DNA from: Pseudomonas sp. 10-1B
GTDB taxonomy: Bacteria; Pseudomonadota; Gammaproteobacteria; Pseudomonadales; Pseudomonadaceae
DNA length: 64,000 nucleotides
Direction of reading: 5' to 3'
Assembly (NCBI RefSeq): GCF_000935045.1
Contig: NZ_JYKS01000015.1
Location: 62,001-126,000 of the forward strand
Shown here: in pieces, positions 50,382 through 58,730 of the stretch
Layout: the number at the start of each line of letters is the position of its first letter
Numbering within the stretch: position 1 is the stretch's first letter
The notes under the pieces: model-generated
What the model saw: only the letters and a program-made list of their open reading frames with translations
What the model was told of the DNA's origin: nothing
Database searches by the model: none
Position numbers and translations under genes: made by a program

Positions 50382-50900
50382 ATGCCGCGCCTCGAACCCA
50401 CCTACAGCCAGCAAGTCCACACCTACTACAACGCGCACCACGGCTGGATTCGCGGCTGGCTGCACAAGCGCCTGGGCAATGCCAGCGATGCCGCCGACCT
50501 CGCCCACGACGTGTTCGTGCGCCTGCTGAGCAAGCCACAGCAGTTCCAGACCGACCAGCATGCGCGGGCCTACCTGAGCACTGTCACCCGCCATCTGTGC
50601 ATCGACTTCTGGCGCCGTCAGCATCTGCAGCAGGCCTGGCTCGACGCCCTGGCAGCCCTGCCCGAACCGCAGGCACCGAGTGAAGAAGAGCGCGCGCTGG
50701 TGTTCGAAGCGCTGGAGCAGGTGCAGCGGATGCTCGCACGGTTGCCCGACAAGGTCTGCCAGGCCTTTCTGCTGGCCCAGGTACAAGGGCTGGGCTACCG
50801 GGAAATCGCGCGCCAGTTGCAGGTGTCCGAGCGTAGCGTGACCAAGTACATGGCCCAGGCGATGTACCAGTGCCTGCTGCTGGAGCTGGACTTGCCATGA
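50382..50900 (+). CDS. FecI-type ECF sigma factor
   Basis: This 172-residue ECF sigma factor has region 2 ('DAADLAHDVFVRLLSKPQQF', 'YLSTVTRHLCIDFWRRQ') and region 4 with helix-turn-helix ('YREIARQLQVSERSVTKYM'). An AAAGGA site precedes the ATG. The stop overlaps the anti-sigma gene by four bases (ATGA). It probably directs transcription of the TonB receptor gene downstream when its siderophore is present. Confidence 0.92.
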   Translation: MPRLEPTYSQQVHTYYNAHHGWIRGWLHKRLGNASDAADLAHDVFVRLLSKPQQFQTDQHARAYLSTVTRHLCIDFWRRQHLQQAWLDALAALPEPQAPSEEERALVFEALEQVQRMLARLPDKVCQAFLLAQVQGLGYREIARQLQVSERSVTKYMAQAMYQCLLLELDLP

Positions 50901-51868
50901 ATGCCAGTGAGTGCCCTGACCACACCACCTTGCAGGCAGCCGCGAACTGGTATGCCCAGTTGCTCGCCGCCCCGCATGACCGGCAATTGCGTTTGCGCTG
51001 GCAACAATGGCTGGGGGCGGCAAGCACCAACCAGGTGGCGTGGGCCCATGTGGAACGCATCAGCCAGCGCTTTTCACCGCTGAAGCTGCAAGCCGACGCT
51101 TCACTGCAGGCGTTGGGCAGCGTGCGCCGTACCGACCTCGATCGCCGCCGCGCGGTTGGCCTGCTCGGCTTGCTGTGCGGCGGCAGCCTGCTGGCCTTGG
51201 CCGGCTGGCGAATACCCGCAGCCAGGCACCAACTGCTGGCACTCAGCGCCGACCAGCGCACGGCTACCGGCGAAGTACGCAGCCTGCGCCTGCCGGACGG
51301 CGGCCAGTTGTGGCTGAACAGCGCAACTGCCTTGAACATCGACTACCGCGCCAACCTGCGCCGCCTGGAGCTGCTGGCCGGCGAAGTGCTGGTGGAAACC
51401 GCCCACGACAGCCGGCCGTTCGTGATCGACACCCGCCAGGGCCGCCTGCAAGCGCTGGGTACCCGCTTCAGTGTATGGCAGCGCGACCATGCCGCACGCC
51501 TGAGCGTGTTCGACGGCGCAGTGCGCCTACACCCTGCAGAAGGCACCGAAAGCCTGGTGGTTGCCGCCGGCTGGCAAGCGGACTTCGACCGCCACGGCGC
51601 GCAGCCGCCGCGTGCGGTGGACGAGTCGCGCCAGGCCTGGCGCGATGGAAGGCTGCTTGCCAGCGACATCAGCCTTGGCGAGTTCGCCGAGCAATTGCGT
51701 GCCCACCTGCCCGGCCATCTGGGTGTCGCCCCGCAGGTGCAGGCTTTGCGAGTGATGGGTAGTTTCCCCGCCGACGACCCCGAGCGCACCCTGGCCATGC
51801 TCGAAAGTGCTTTGCCGATCAGGGTGCGCAGGACCTTGCCATGGTGGTACAGCATCGAGCCGCGCTGA
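50897..51868 (+). CDS. FecR-type transmembrane anti-sigma factor
   Basis: This 323-residue protein has an N-terminal DUF4880-like cytoplasmic domain that binds the sigma factor, one transmembrane helix ('AVGLLGLLCGGSLLALAGW', residues about 85-104) and a periplasmic FecR domain ('SLRLPDGGQLWLNSATAL', 'FVIDTRQGRLQALGTRFSV'). It transmits the signal from the receptor's N-terminal domain to the sigma factor. The start overlaps the sigma-factor stop. Confidence 0.93.
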   Translation: MNASECPDHTTLQAAANWYAQLLAAPHDRQLRLRWQQWLGAASTNQVAWAHVERISQRFSPLKLQADASLQALGSVRRTDLDRRRAVGLLGLLCGGSLLALAGWRIPAARHQLLALSADQRTATGEVRSLRLPDGGQLWLNSATALNIDYRANLRRLELLAGEVLVETAHDSRPFVIDTRQGRLQALGTRFSVWQRDHAARLSVFDGAVRLHPAEGTESLVVAAGWQADFDRHGAQPPRAVDESRQAWRDGRLLASDISLGEFAEQLRAHLPGHLGVAPQVQALRVMGSFPADDPERTLAMLESALPIRVRRTLPWWYSIEPR

Positions 51869-51891
51869 ATGCGCAGGTCAGCCTGCGCTGT

Positions 51892-51934
51892 TCTTGTGGT
51901 AGCAGGCTTGCCCGCGAAGAATCCAGCGCGCTGA
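51892..51934. repeat. Degenerate REP element
   Basis: 'TTGTGGTAGCAGGCTTGCCCGCGAAGAA' lacks an inverted partner. It sits between the anti-sigma and receptor genes. Confidence 0.6.
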
Positions 51935-51995
51935 ATGGCTCCGGCATTTTTTTTTACCCAGAGGTGTTCCGGTTTCACCCCGCTCGTTCGGATTA

Positions 51996-52021
51996 GCAGA
52001 TGAACACCTTGCTTCATCTGC
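51996..52021 (+). promoter_or_regulatory. Leader hairpin before the TonB receptor gene
   Basis: GCAGATGAA and TTCATCTGC form a perfect nine-base stem with an eight-base loop, ending 18 bases before the receptor ATG and just before its AAGGAA site. It could tune translation. An ATG lies inside the stem but gives an implausible N-terminus. Confidence 0.45.
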
Positions 52022-52038
52022 CCCCACAAGGAACACCC

Positions 52039-54429
52039 ATGCCTCAGCTCCCGTTCAACTTGCGCCCTCTGCTGCTGGCCCTGCCGTTGCTGGCCGCCAG
52101 TTCCGTCATGGCCGACGACAGCCTTCGCCACTATGACCTGCCTGCCGGCCCGCTAACCCAGCAGCTCAATCGCCTGGCCAGTGTGGCCGGTATCTACATC
52201 GTCGGTGACGGCGCGCTCAGCCAAGGCAAGGCCAGCTCCCCGCTCCACGGTGACTTCACCGCCGAACAGGCACTGCTGCGCATGTTGCTGGGCAGTGGCC
52301 TGGTTGCCGTGCCCAGTGGCGAACGCCAGTATCGGCTGCAGCCCGCAGCAGAAGACGCGAGCCTGCAACTGGCACCCACCAGCGTCGACGCCCGCCGCGA
52401 CAGCGCCTACGGTGCCGTGGACGGTTACCTGGCCACCCGCGCCAGCAGCGCCAGCAAGACCGACAGCGCGCTGCTGGAAACCCCGGCCTCGGTATCGGTG
52501 GTGACCCGCGACCGCATCAAGGCCCAGGGGGCGCAAACCGTCACCGAAGCCTTGAGCTACACCGCCGGCGTGCATGCCAACGTCGCCGGCAACAACCCCA
52601 CCGACAACACCTTGATGGTGCGCGGTTTCCAGCAGATCAACAGCGATGCCTACACCGACGGCTTGCGCAACAATAACATCGGCTATTACGCCCCCGAGCC
52701 GTTCGGCCTGGAACGCATCGAGGTGCTCAAGGGGCCGGCGTCGGTGATTTACGGCCAGGGCGAGCCCGGCGGCATGATCAACCTGGTCACGAAAAAACCG
52801 CTGTTTGCCGCCCACCATGAAGTCGGCCTGTCACTTGGCAATCACGACCGTCAGCAACTGAGCCTCGATGTCGGCGACCTGCTCGACAGCCAGGGCACCC
52901 TGGCCTATCGCCTGGTGATGCTCGGCCGCGATGCCGACAACGAGATCGACGGCATCAAGGACGACCGCCAATACGTCGCGCCCAGCCTGACCTGGGCACC
53001 GAACGAGGACACCAGCCTGACCCTGCTGGCCTCGTACCAGAAGAACACCAACCTGTTCACCTCGAACATGGCCTATTCATTGTTCGACGGCTCCAACCCC
53101 AACGGCCGCGTGCCACGCCACCGCTCGCTGAACGAGCCGGGCTTCGACCGCGAACAGTCGGAAATGAACAACCTTGGCTATGAGCTGAGCCACCGCTTCA
53201 ACGACACGTTCAGCTTCCGCCAGAACTTCCGCTACAGCCACATGCACGGCTACCAGCACCAGCTGTTTCGCAACAGTGGCGTGATCAACAACGACACCCT
53301 GGCCCGCTATTACGAACTGCGTGACTACGACAGCGACAACTACACCCTGGACAACCAGCTGCTGGCCAACTTCAGCACCGGCCCCGTGCGCCATGACCTG
53401 CTGCTGGGCGCCGACTACCTGCGCGGCCACCGCAGCCAGGACGTGCAACACGGCGACGCGCCATCGATCAATATCTACAACCCGGTGCGCGGCGTGCCGA
53501 TCGACACCTCGCGCTACACCTCGCTGCTGTCCAGTGCCCGCGACGACCGCCAGGTCGGGCTGTACCTGCAGGACCAGGTGCATTTCGACAACTGGGTCGC
53601 CACCCTGGGCGTGCGCCACGACTGGGCGCGCCAGGACAGCACCAACCGCATTGCCGGCAGCCACCAGGTGATCACCGATGAGGCCACCACCGCCCGCGCA
53701 TCGTTCGGCTACAGCTTCGCCATGGGCCTGTTCCCCTACGTGAGCTACAGCGAATCGTTCAAGCTGGCCAGCGGCAACAGCTTCGACGGCTCCCCTTTCG
53801 AGCCGGAAACCGCCAAGCAGTACGAGGTGGGCATCAAGTACCAGCCGCCGGGCAGCGAACACTACGTCACCGTGGCCGCGTTCGACCTGCGCCGGCAGAA
53901 TGTGGCAACCACGGATGTCGACCACCCAGGCTTCAGCGTCCAGCAGGGCGAAGTGACCTCGCGCGGGGTCGAAGTGGAAGGCGTGGCCAAGCCGCTGCCG
54001 GGGCTGAACCTGATCAGCGCATACACCTACAACGATGTCGAGGTAACCAAGGACAACCCGAATACGCTGGGCGTCAGCAACAAGGGCAATAGCCCGGTGC
54101 GGGTGCCTCGCCACCTGGCCTCGCTGTGGGTCGACTACACCCTGCAGGGCGGGCCACTGGCCGGACTGGGCGGCGGCCTTGGCGTGCGCTACACCGGCTC
54201 CACCTATGGTGACGCGCAGAATACCTTCGAAGTACCCGGCTACACCCTGGTCGATGCCATGCTGTCGTATGACTTCGGCCAGGCCAGCAACGGCCTGCAG
54301 GGGTTGTCGGCGCAGCTTAACGTGAAGAACCTGACCGACAAGTACTACGTCGCCGGCTGCTTCGCTACCGTGGGCTGCCTGCTGGGTACTGGGCGCACCG
54401 TCACGGCCGACCTGACCTATCGCTGGTAG
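52039..54429 (+). CDS. TonB-dependent siderophore receptor with signalling domain
   Basis: This 796-residue protein has a signal peptide (LRPLLLALPLLAASSVMA) and an N-terminal STN/secretin signalling domain (about residues 27-105, 'YDLPAGPLTQQLNRLASVAG'). Next comes the plug ('TVTEALSYTAGVHANVAG', 'VLKGPASVIYGQGEPGGMIN') and the 22-strand barrel, ending in an aromatic C-terminus (TADLTYRW). It is the transducing type (FpvA, FecA). The start at 52039 follows ACAAGGAA. With FecI/FecR upstream it forms a cell-surface signalling set. The ligand is likely a ferric hydroxamate or another xenosiderophore, which the sequence does not settle. Confidence 0.92.
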   Translation: MPQLPFNLRPLLLALPLLAASSVMADDSLRHYDLPAGPLTQQLNRLASVAGIYIVGDGALSQGKASSPLHGDFTAEQALLRMLLGSGLVAVPSGERQYRLQPAAEDASLQLAPTSVDARRDSAYGAVDGYLATRASSASKTDSALLETPASVSVVTRDRIKAQGAQTVTEALSYTAGVHANVAGNNPTDNTLMVRGFQQINSDAYTDGLRNNNIGYYAPEPFGLERIEVLKGPASVIYGQGEPGGMINLVTKKPLFAAHHEVGLSLGNHDRQQLSLDVGDLLDSQGTLAYRLVMLGRDADNEIDGIKDDRQYVAPSLTWAPNEDTSLTLLASYQKNTNLFTSNMAYSLFDGSNPNGRVPRHRSLNEPGFDREQSEMNNLGYELSHRFNDTFSFRQNFRYSHMHGYQHQLFRNSGVINNDTLARYYELRDYDSDNYTLDNQLLANFSTGPVRHDLLLGADYLRGHRSQDVQHGDAPSINIYNPVRGVPIDTSRYTSLLSSARDDRQVGLYLQDQVHFDNWVATLGVRHDWARQDSTNRIAGSHQVITDEATTARASFGYSFAMGLFPYVSYSESFKLASGNSFDGSPFEPETAKQYEVGIKYQPPGSEHYVTVAAFDLRRQNVATTDVDHPGFSVQQGEVTSRGVEVEGVAKPLPGLNLISAYTYNDVEVTKDNPNTLGVSNKGNSPVRVPRHLASLWVDYTLQGGPLAGLGGGLGVRYTGSTYGDAQNTFEVPGYTLVDAMLSYDFGQASNGLQGLSAQLNVKNLTDKYYVAGCFATVGCLLGTGRTVTADLTYRW

Positions 54430-54478
54430 TTGGGACCTGGGCAACTGCCTGGCTCAATATCTGCCACCTGGCAAATCC

Positions 54479-54795
54479 CCTGTGGGAGCGGGTATACCCG
54501 CGAAGCATTCAGCGCGGGGGATGGCACCGGCTTTGCCGGTGTTCGCGGGCATGCCCGCTCCCACAGGTATGACGCGAGCCCGAAACCTGCACAGCAACCT
54601 GTGGCAGCAGGCTCGCCCGCGAAGAAGCCAGCGCGGGGGATGGCACCGGCCTTGCCGGTGTTCGCGGCTAAAGCCGCTCCCACAGGTATATGGCGCGAGC
54701 CCGAAACCTGCACAGTACCTGTGGGAGCGGGCTCGCCCGCGAAGAAGCCTGCGCGGTGGAGGGCAGCGCATGGTTTTCTTCGCAGGTAAACCCGC
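54479..54795. repeat. Dense REP array (about five to six units)
   Basis: Alternating plus and minus units ('TGTGGGAGCGGGTATACCCGCG', 'TTCGCGGGCATGCCCGCTCCC', 'GTGGCAGCAGGCTCGCCCGCG', 'TTCGCGGCTAAAGCCGCTCC', 'TGTGGGAGCGGGCTCGCCCGCG', then a degenerate one) share a flank 'GCGCGAGCCCGAAACCTGCACAG' in part. The array fills the 445-base gap 54430-54874. No gene is seen there. Confidence 0.88.
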
Positions 54796-54874
54796 ACACA
54801 GGGTCCGCAGCACCTACCGCATTTTGTTCTGTTTCAGGCTATGATCGGTCACCCCGCAGCGGACGCCCTGAACC

Positions 54875-55738
54875 ATGCCCGTAGACCTGCAAGCGTTATA
54901 CCCCAGGCTGATCCACCTGATGCTGGACACGGTATTCGTGGTCGACAGGGACAACCAGATCGTCTTCGTCAGCGATGCCTGCGAGGCCCTGCTGGGCTAC
55001 CGAGCCTGTGAGCTGGTCGGCACGCCGATCACCGACTACATGCACCCTGACGACCTGGCGATCACCCGTGCCTCGATCGTAAAGGTGATGAACGGCCAAC
55101 CGCATTACGACTTCCGTAACCGCTATATCCGCAAGGATGGCGGTATCGTGCACATCCTGTGGGCAGCCTGCTGGTCCGACGAGGCCGAGGCCCGCATCGG
55201 GGTAGCGCGGGATGTGACCGCCCAGCGCGAGGCCGAAGAAGAACTGCGCTTCCTGGCCCATCACGACCCACTGACGCGGCTGGCCAACCGGGCGATGTTC
55301 AATGAACGGTTGGAGTCGGCCTTGCGCGAAGCCCACCGCCAGGGCACCCGGTTGGCGTTGCTGTTCGTAGATATCAACGATTTCAAGGGCATCAATGACG
55401 TTCACGGGCATGCCGTGGGGGACCAGGTGCTGTGCACGCTCGCCCGGCGCCTGGAAGCCTGCATGGAGGCAACGGACACGGTAGCCCGGATAGGCGGGGA
55501 TGAGTTCACCGTGCTATTGAACGACATTGCTTCGCAGGATGCCGTTGCCGAGAAAGTGGCCTGTGCCCTGACGGCCATGGCCGCACCGCTTGGGGCGGAA
55601 CTGTCTGGTGTAAAGATGCCATCCTGCAGCATCGGGGTAGCCTGCTACCCCGAAGATGGACGGGATGCCGATGCGCTGTTGCGTCATGCAGATGGCCACA
55701 TGTACCGGATCAAGCAGCAGTATTCCGCGCAAAGGTGA
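54875..55738 (+). CDS. PAS-GGDEF diguanylate cyclase
   Basis: This 287-residue protein has an N-terminal PAS domain (about residues 14-118, 'FVVDRDNQIVFVSDACEALL') and a C-terminal GGDEF domain with intact GGDEF at 207-211. The allosteric inhibitory I-site (RxxD, expected at 198-201) reads E-A-T-D, so product feedback is probably lost. No signal peptide or membrane helix is seen, so this is a cytoplasmic sensor. It should make cyclic di-GMP. The methyltransferase gene overlaps or abuts its 3' end. Confidence 0.92.
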   Translation: MPVDLQALYPRLIHLMLDTVFVVDRDNQIVFVSDACEALLGYRACELVGTPITDYMHPDDLAITRASIVKVMNGQPHYDFRNRYIRKDGGIVHILWAACWSDEAEARIGVARDVTAQREAEEELRFLAHHDPLTRLANRAMFNERLESALREAHRQGTRLALLFVDINDFKGINDVHGHAVGDQVLCTLARRLEACMEATDTVARIGGDEFTVLLNDIASQDAVAEKVACALTAMAAPLGAELSGVKMPSCSIGVACYPEDGRDADALLRHADGHMYRIKQQYSAQR

Positions 55739-55743
55739 TACCC

Positions 55744-56412
55744 ATGCCCACCCCCGAAAACGCCCTGCTGCACAGCTGGCAGCACAACGCCCAGGCCTGG
55801 ATCGACGCCGTGCGCAGCGGTGCCATCGAGAGCCGTCGCCAGGTTACCGACCAGGCCATCCTGCTGGCCATCCTTGGTCGCCAGCCCGAGCGGGTGCTCG
55901 ACCTGGGCTGTGGTGAGGGCTGGTTGCTGCGCGCGCTGGGCGACCGTGGGATCGAGGCCGTGGGCGTCGATGGTGAGCGAACGCTGGTGGATGCTGCACG
56001 CGCAGCGGGTTCCGCCGAGGTGCACCTGGCCAGCTATGCACAGCTGGCCGACGCGCAAGTGTATGTGGGTAAGGGCTATGACCTGATTTGCGCCAACTTT
56101 GCGCTGTTGCACCAGGACATCATTCCCTTGCTGGCGGCAATGAATGCGTTGCTGGTACCCAGTGGTGCGCTGGTAATCCAGACCCTGCACCCATGGAGCG
56201 TGGCGGACGGGAATTACCAGGATGGCTGGCGTGAGGAGTCGTTTGCCGGCTTTGCCGGGGACTGGCAGGCGATGCCGTGGTACTTCCGCACCCTGGCAAG
56301 CTGGCTGAACGCGCTGGACATGGCGGGGTTGCGGCTGGTCGGCTTGCAGGAACCGCAGCATCCGCAGAGCGCGGTGCCGCAGTCGTTGTTGATGGTGGCT
56401 GAGCGCTTTTGA
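55744..56412 (+). CDS. Class I SAM-dependent methyltransferase
   Basis: This 222-residue protein has motif I 'VLDLGCGEGWLLRAL' and motif II/III 'YDLICANFALLHQD', typical of the Methyltransf_11/25 group. I chose the ATG at 55744, which follows AAAGGTG; a GTG nine bases upstream overlaps the GGDEF gene's stop. It is probably co-transcribed with the GGDEF gene. Substrate unknown. Confidence 0.9.
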   Translation: MPTPENALLHSWQHNAQAWIDAVRSGAIESRRQVTDQAILLAILGRQPERVLDLGCGEGWLLRALGDRGIEAVGVDGERTLVDAARAAGSAEVHLASYAQLADAQVYVGKGYDLICANFALLHQDIIPLLAAMNALLVPSGALVIQTLHPWSVADGNYQDGWREESFAGFAGDWQAMPWYFRTLASWLNALDMAGLRLVGLQEPQHPQSAVPQSLLMVAERF

Positions 56413-56425
56413 ATTGCGGGGGCTG

Positions 56426-56526
56426 GACCGGCCTCATCGCTGGCAAGCCAGCTCCCACAGGTACCGCATTGACCTGTCAGGCTGCAGTGAACCTGTGGGA
56501 GCTGGCTTGCCGGCGATGAGGCCGGT
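56426..56526. repeat. REP pair (inverted)
   Basis: 'GGCCTCATCGCTGGCAAGCC' and 'GTGGGAGCTGGCTTGCCGG' units lie between converging methyltransferase and quiC genes. Confidence 0.88.
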
Positions 56527-56534
56527 ACAGGCGA

Positions 56535-58442
56535 CTACAGCACTGGCTTGCGCGCAGCGCCGCTGCGGGCCTTGGCCATGGCTGCCAGGCGCACCGCGAC
56601 GTTGGCCGCGCCATAACCGGCATAGCCACCCTTGCGCTGGATGATCTCGAAGAAGAAACGCTCCTCGAACGGCTCGGTGTACACGTGGAACAGCTCGCCG
56701 CCCTGGGCGTCGCGGTCGTACAGCACGTTGTAGTACGCCAGCTCGCTGAGGAACTCGTCGTCGAAATCGAAGCGCGCCGCCAGGTCGTCGTAGTAGTTCA
56801 GCGGGATTTCCAGCAGCGGCACCCCGGCCAGCTTGGCCCGCGCTACTTCACGGAAAATGTCGTCACAATCGAAGGCGATGTGATGCACACCCGAACCACG
56901 GTAACTGGACAACGCATGGGCGATGGCGGTGTTGCGGTTTTCCGAGATGTTCAGCGGCAGGCGCAAGGTGCCGCACTGGCTGCGCAGGGCGCGGCTCTTG
57001 ACCAGGCCGTAAGGGTCGGGCAGGACCACTTCGTCGTCGGCGGCGAAGTCGAACAGGCTCTTGTAGAACAGCACCCAGCTGTCCAGCGACTCGGCCGGCA
57101 GGGCCAGGGCCATATGGTCGATGCGACGCAGGCCGCCGCTGGCGGTGGCGCTGTTGTCCAGGCTGAAGTCGGTGTCGTACAGGGTCTGCCCGGCAGTGCC
57201 CTGCTCCACCAGGTACAGCAGGCTGCCATCCGGTGCACGTACCGCCGGCACTTCGCACTCGTTGGGGCCGACCAGGCCACGGAACGGCTGGCCACGGAAG
57301 GCGGTGGCGCGCTTCAGCGCGGCCTGCTGGTCCTTGACCCGCAACGCAGTCGCGCACAGCGACGGGCCATGGGCCTCGAAGAAGTTGTGGCCGAAGGAAT
57401 ACGGTTCGGCGTTCAGGACAATGTTGATATCGCCCTGGCGCAGCAACTGCACCTCTTTGCTGCGGTGCTTGCCGGCTTCGGCAAAGCCCAGGCGCTTCAA
57501 CCAGCTGGCCAGGCGCGCGCCGACGGCCTCGTCGACCGCGAATTCAAGAAACTCCACGCCGTCGTAGACGCTGGCCGCTGGCGGGGTAAACAGCACGCCA
57601 GGTTCGATCGGGGTGTTTTCCTGCTCCAGACGCAGGCGGGTCTGCTCTTCGAGGTACAGCAGCGAACGCAGGCCATCGGCGGCATTCTGCCGGGGTGGCG
57701 CGGCGCGGAAGCCGTCGTTGAAGATTTCCAGCGACAGCGGGCCGCGATAGCCAGTGGCGAGGATCGGCGCGAGGAACCCGGCCATGTCCATTTCGCCCTG
57801 CCCCGGGAAGCAGCGGAAGTGGCGGCTCCACTCCAGCACATCCATGGCCAGCAGCGGTGCGTCGGCCATCTGCACGAAGAAGATCTTGTCGCCGGGGATA
57901 TCGCGGATCGCGCTGGGGTCGCCCTTGAGCGACAGGGTGTGGAAGCTGTCGAGAATCACCCCGAGGGCCGGGTGGTCGGCCTGGCGCACCAGGTTCCAGA
58001 CTTGCTGGTAGGTGTTGACGTGGCGGCCCCAGGCCAGGGCCTCGTAGCCAATGCGCAGGCCGCGCTTGCCGGCGTGCTCGGCCAGCAGGCGCAGGTCGTC
58101 GACCAGCAGTTGTTCTTCGCCCAGGGCATCGGCCTGGACGTTGCTGCACACCAGCACCAGGTCGGTGCCCAGTTCCTGCATCAGGTCGAACTTGCGCTCG
58201 GCGCGGTCGAGGTTTTTCTGCAGGCGGTCGCGACGGCAGCCTTCAAAATCGCGAAATGGCTGGAACAGGGTGATGGCCAGCCCCAAATCGGCGCACATCT
58301 GGCGCACCTGGCGTGGGCTGCCGGCGTAATAGAGCAGGTCGTTTTCGAAGATCTCGACGCCGTCGAAACCGGCGGCGGCGATGGCTTCGAGCTTTTCCGG
58401 CAGGGTGCCGCTCAAGGACACGGTGGCGATCGAACGCTGCAT
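56535..58442 (-). CDS. quiC: 3-dehydroshikimate dehydratase, QuiC two-domain type
   Basis: This 635-residue protein joins an N-terminal TIM-barrel to a C-terminal VOC/4-hydroxyphenylpyruvate-dioxygenase-like half. The barrel's metal ligands are E134, D165, Q191 and E239 ('GYEALAWG', 'ILDSFHTL', 'FVQMADA', 'LSLEIF'). The C-terminal half keeps iron-type His/Glu residues ('IDHMALALP', 'GVHHIAFDCDD', 'FFFEIIQR'). It dehydrates 3-dehydroshikimate to protocatechuate in quinate/shikimate breakdown. I chose the ATG at 58442 by family length. It is divergent from an MHS transporter; a PcaR-like site lies between them. Confidence 0.92.
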   Translation of the reverse strand: MQRSIATVSLSGTLPEKLEAIAAAGFDGVEIFENDLLYYAGSPRQVRQMCADLGLAITLFQPFRDFEGCRRDRLQKNLDRAERKFDLMQELGTDLVLVCSNVQADALGEEQLLVDDLRLLAEHAGKRGLRIGYEALAWGRHVNTYQQVWNLVRQADHPALGVILDSFHTLSLKGDPSAIRDIPGDKIFFVQMADAPLLAMDVLEWSRHFRCFPGQGEMDMAGFLAPILATGYRGPLSLEIFNDGFRAAPPRQNAADGLRSLLYLEEQTRLRLEQENTPIEPGVLFTPPAASVYDGVEFLEFAVDEAVGARLASWLKRLGFAEAGKHRSKEVQLLRQGDINIVLNAEPYSFGHNFFEAHGPSLCATALRVKDQQAALKRATAFRGQPFRGLVGPNECEVPAVRAPDGSLLYLVEQGTAGQTLYDTDFSLDNSATASGGLRRIDHMALALPAESLDSWVLFYKSLFDFAADDEVVLPDPYGLVKSRALRSQCGTLRLPLNISENRNTAIAHALSSYRGSGVHHIAFDCDDIFREVARAKLAGVPLLEIPLNYYDDLAARFDFDDEFLSELAYYNVLYDRDAQGGELFHVYTEPFEERFFFEIIQRKGGYAGYGAANVAVRLAAMAKARSGAARKPVL

Positions 58443-58513
58443 GGCGGGAGTTCCTTGTTGTTGGAGGGTTACGGTGCCAGCCAGGTAAAAACCACTGTCA
58501 CAGTTTCTGGCAC

Positions 58514-58528
58514 GATCGATTATTCGCA
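58514..58528. promoter_or_regulatory. Second PcaR-like half-match
   Basis: GATCGATTATTCGCA repeats most of the site at 58576 in the same orientation (shared TCGATTAT and CGCA, with one extra T). It lies 72 bases from the quiC start. Confidence 0.45.
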
Positions 58529-58575
58529 GGTAAAGTCGTGGCTTCAATCGCTTTGTACGAAATGGTTAGTTTTGT

Positions 58576-58590
58576 GTTCGATTATCGCAC
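58576..58590. promoter_or_regulatory. PcaR-type operator
   Basis: GTTCGATTATCGCAC differs by one base from GTTCGATAATCGCAC, the 15-base PcaR site that I recall for P. putida pca promoters. It lies 134 bases from the quiC start and 141 bases from the transporter start, so it could control either or both. Confidence 0.65.
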
Positions 58591-58730
58591 AAAACCCGTT
58601 TTAGCGAATTGCTAGACCGCTGGCCCGTGGTCAACATGAACCACAGACGCAGGCAAACCGACCACTGCCTCCTGCCTTGGCATAACTTCTGGCGGAACCT
58701 GCGCAAACAACAATAACAACGGAGACAACG

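Noticed and set aside
54479..54795. CRISPR array
   Set aside because: Repeats alternate in orientation and lack uniform spacers; they are REP elements and no cas gene is present.
56685..58604. Open frame of about 639 codons on the plus strand opposite quiC
   Set aside because: Composition is biased by the antisense of a GC-rich gene; no domain is recognisable, while the minus-strand frame has all QuiC motifs.
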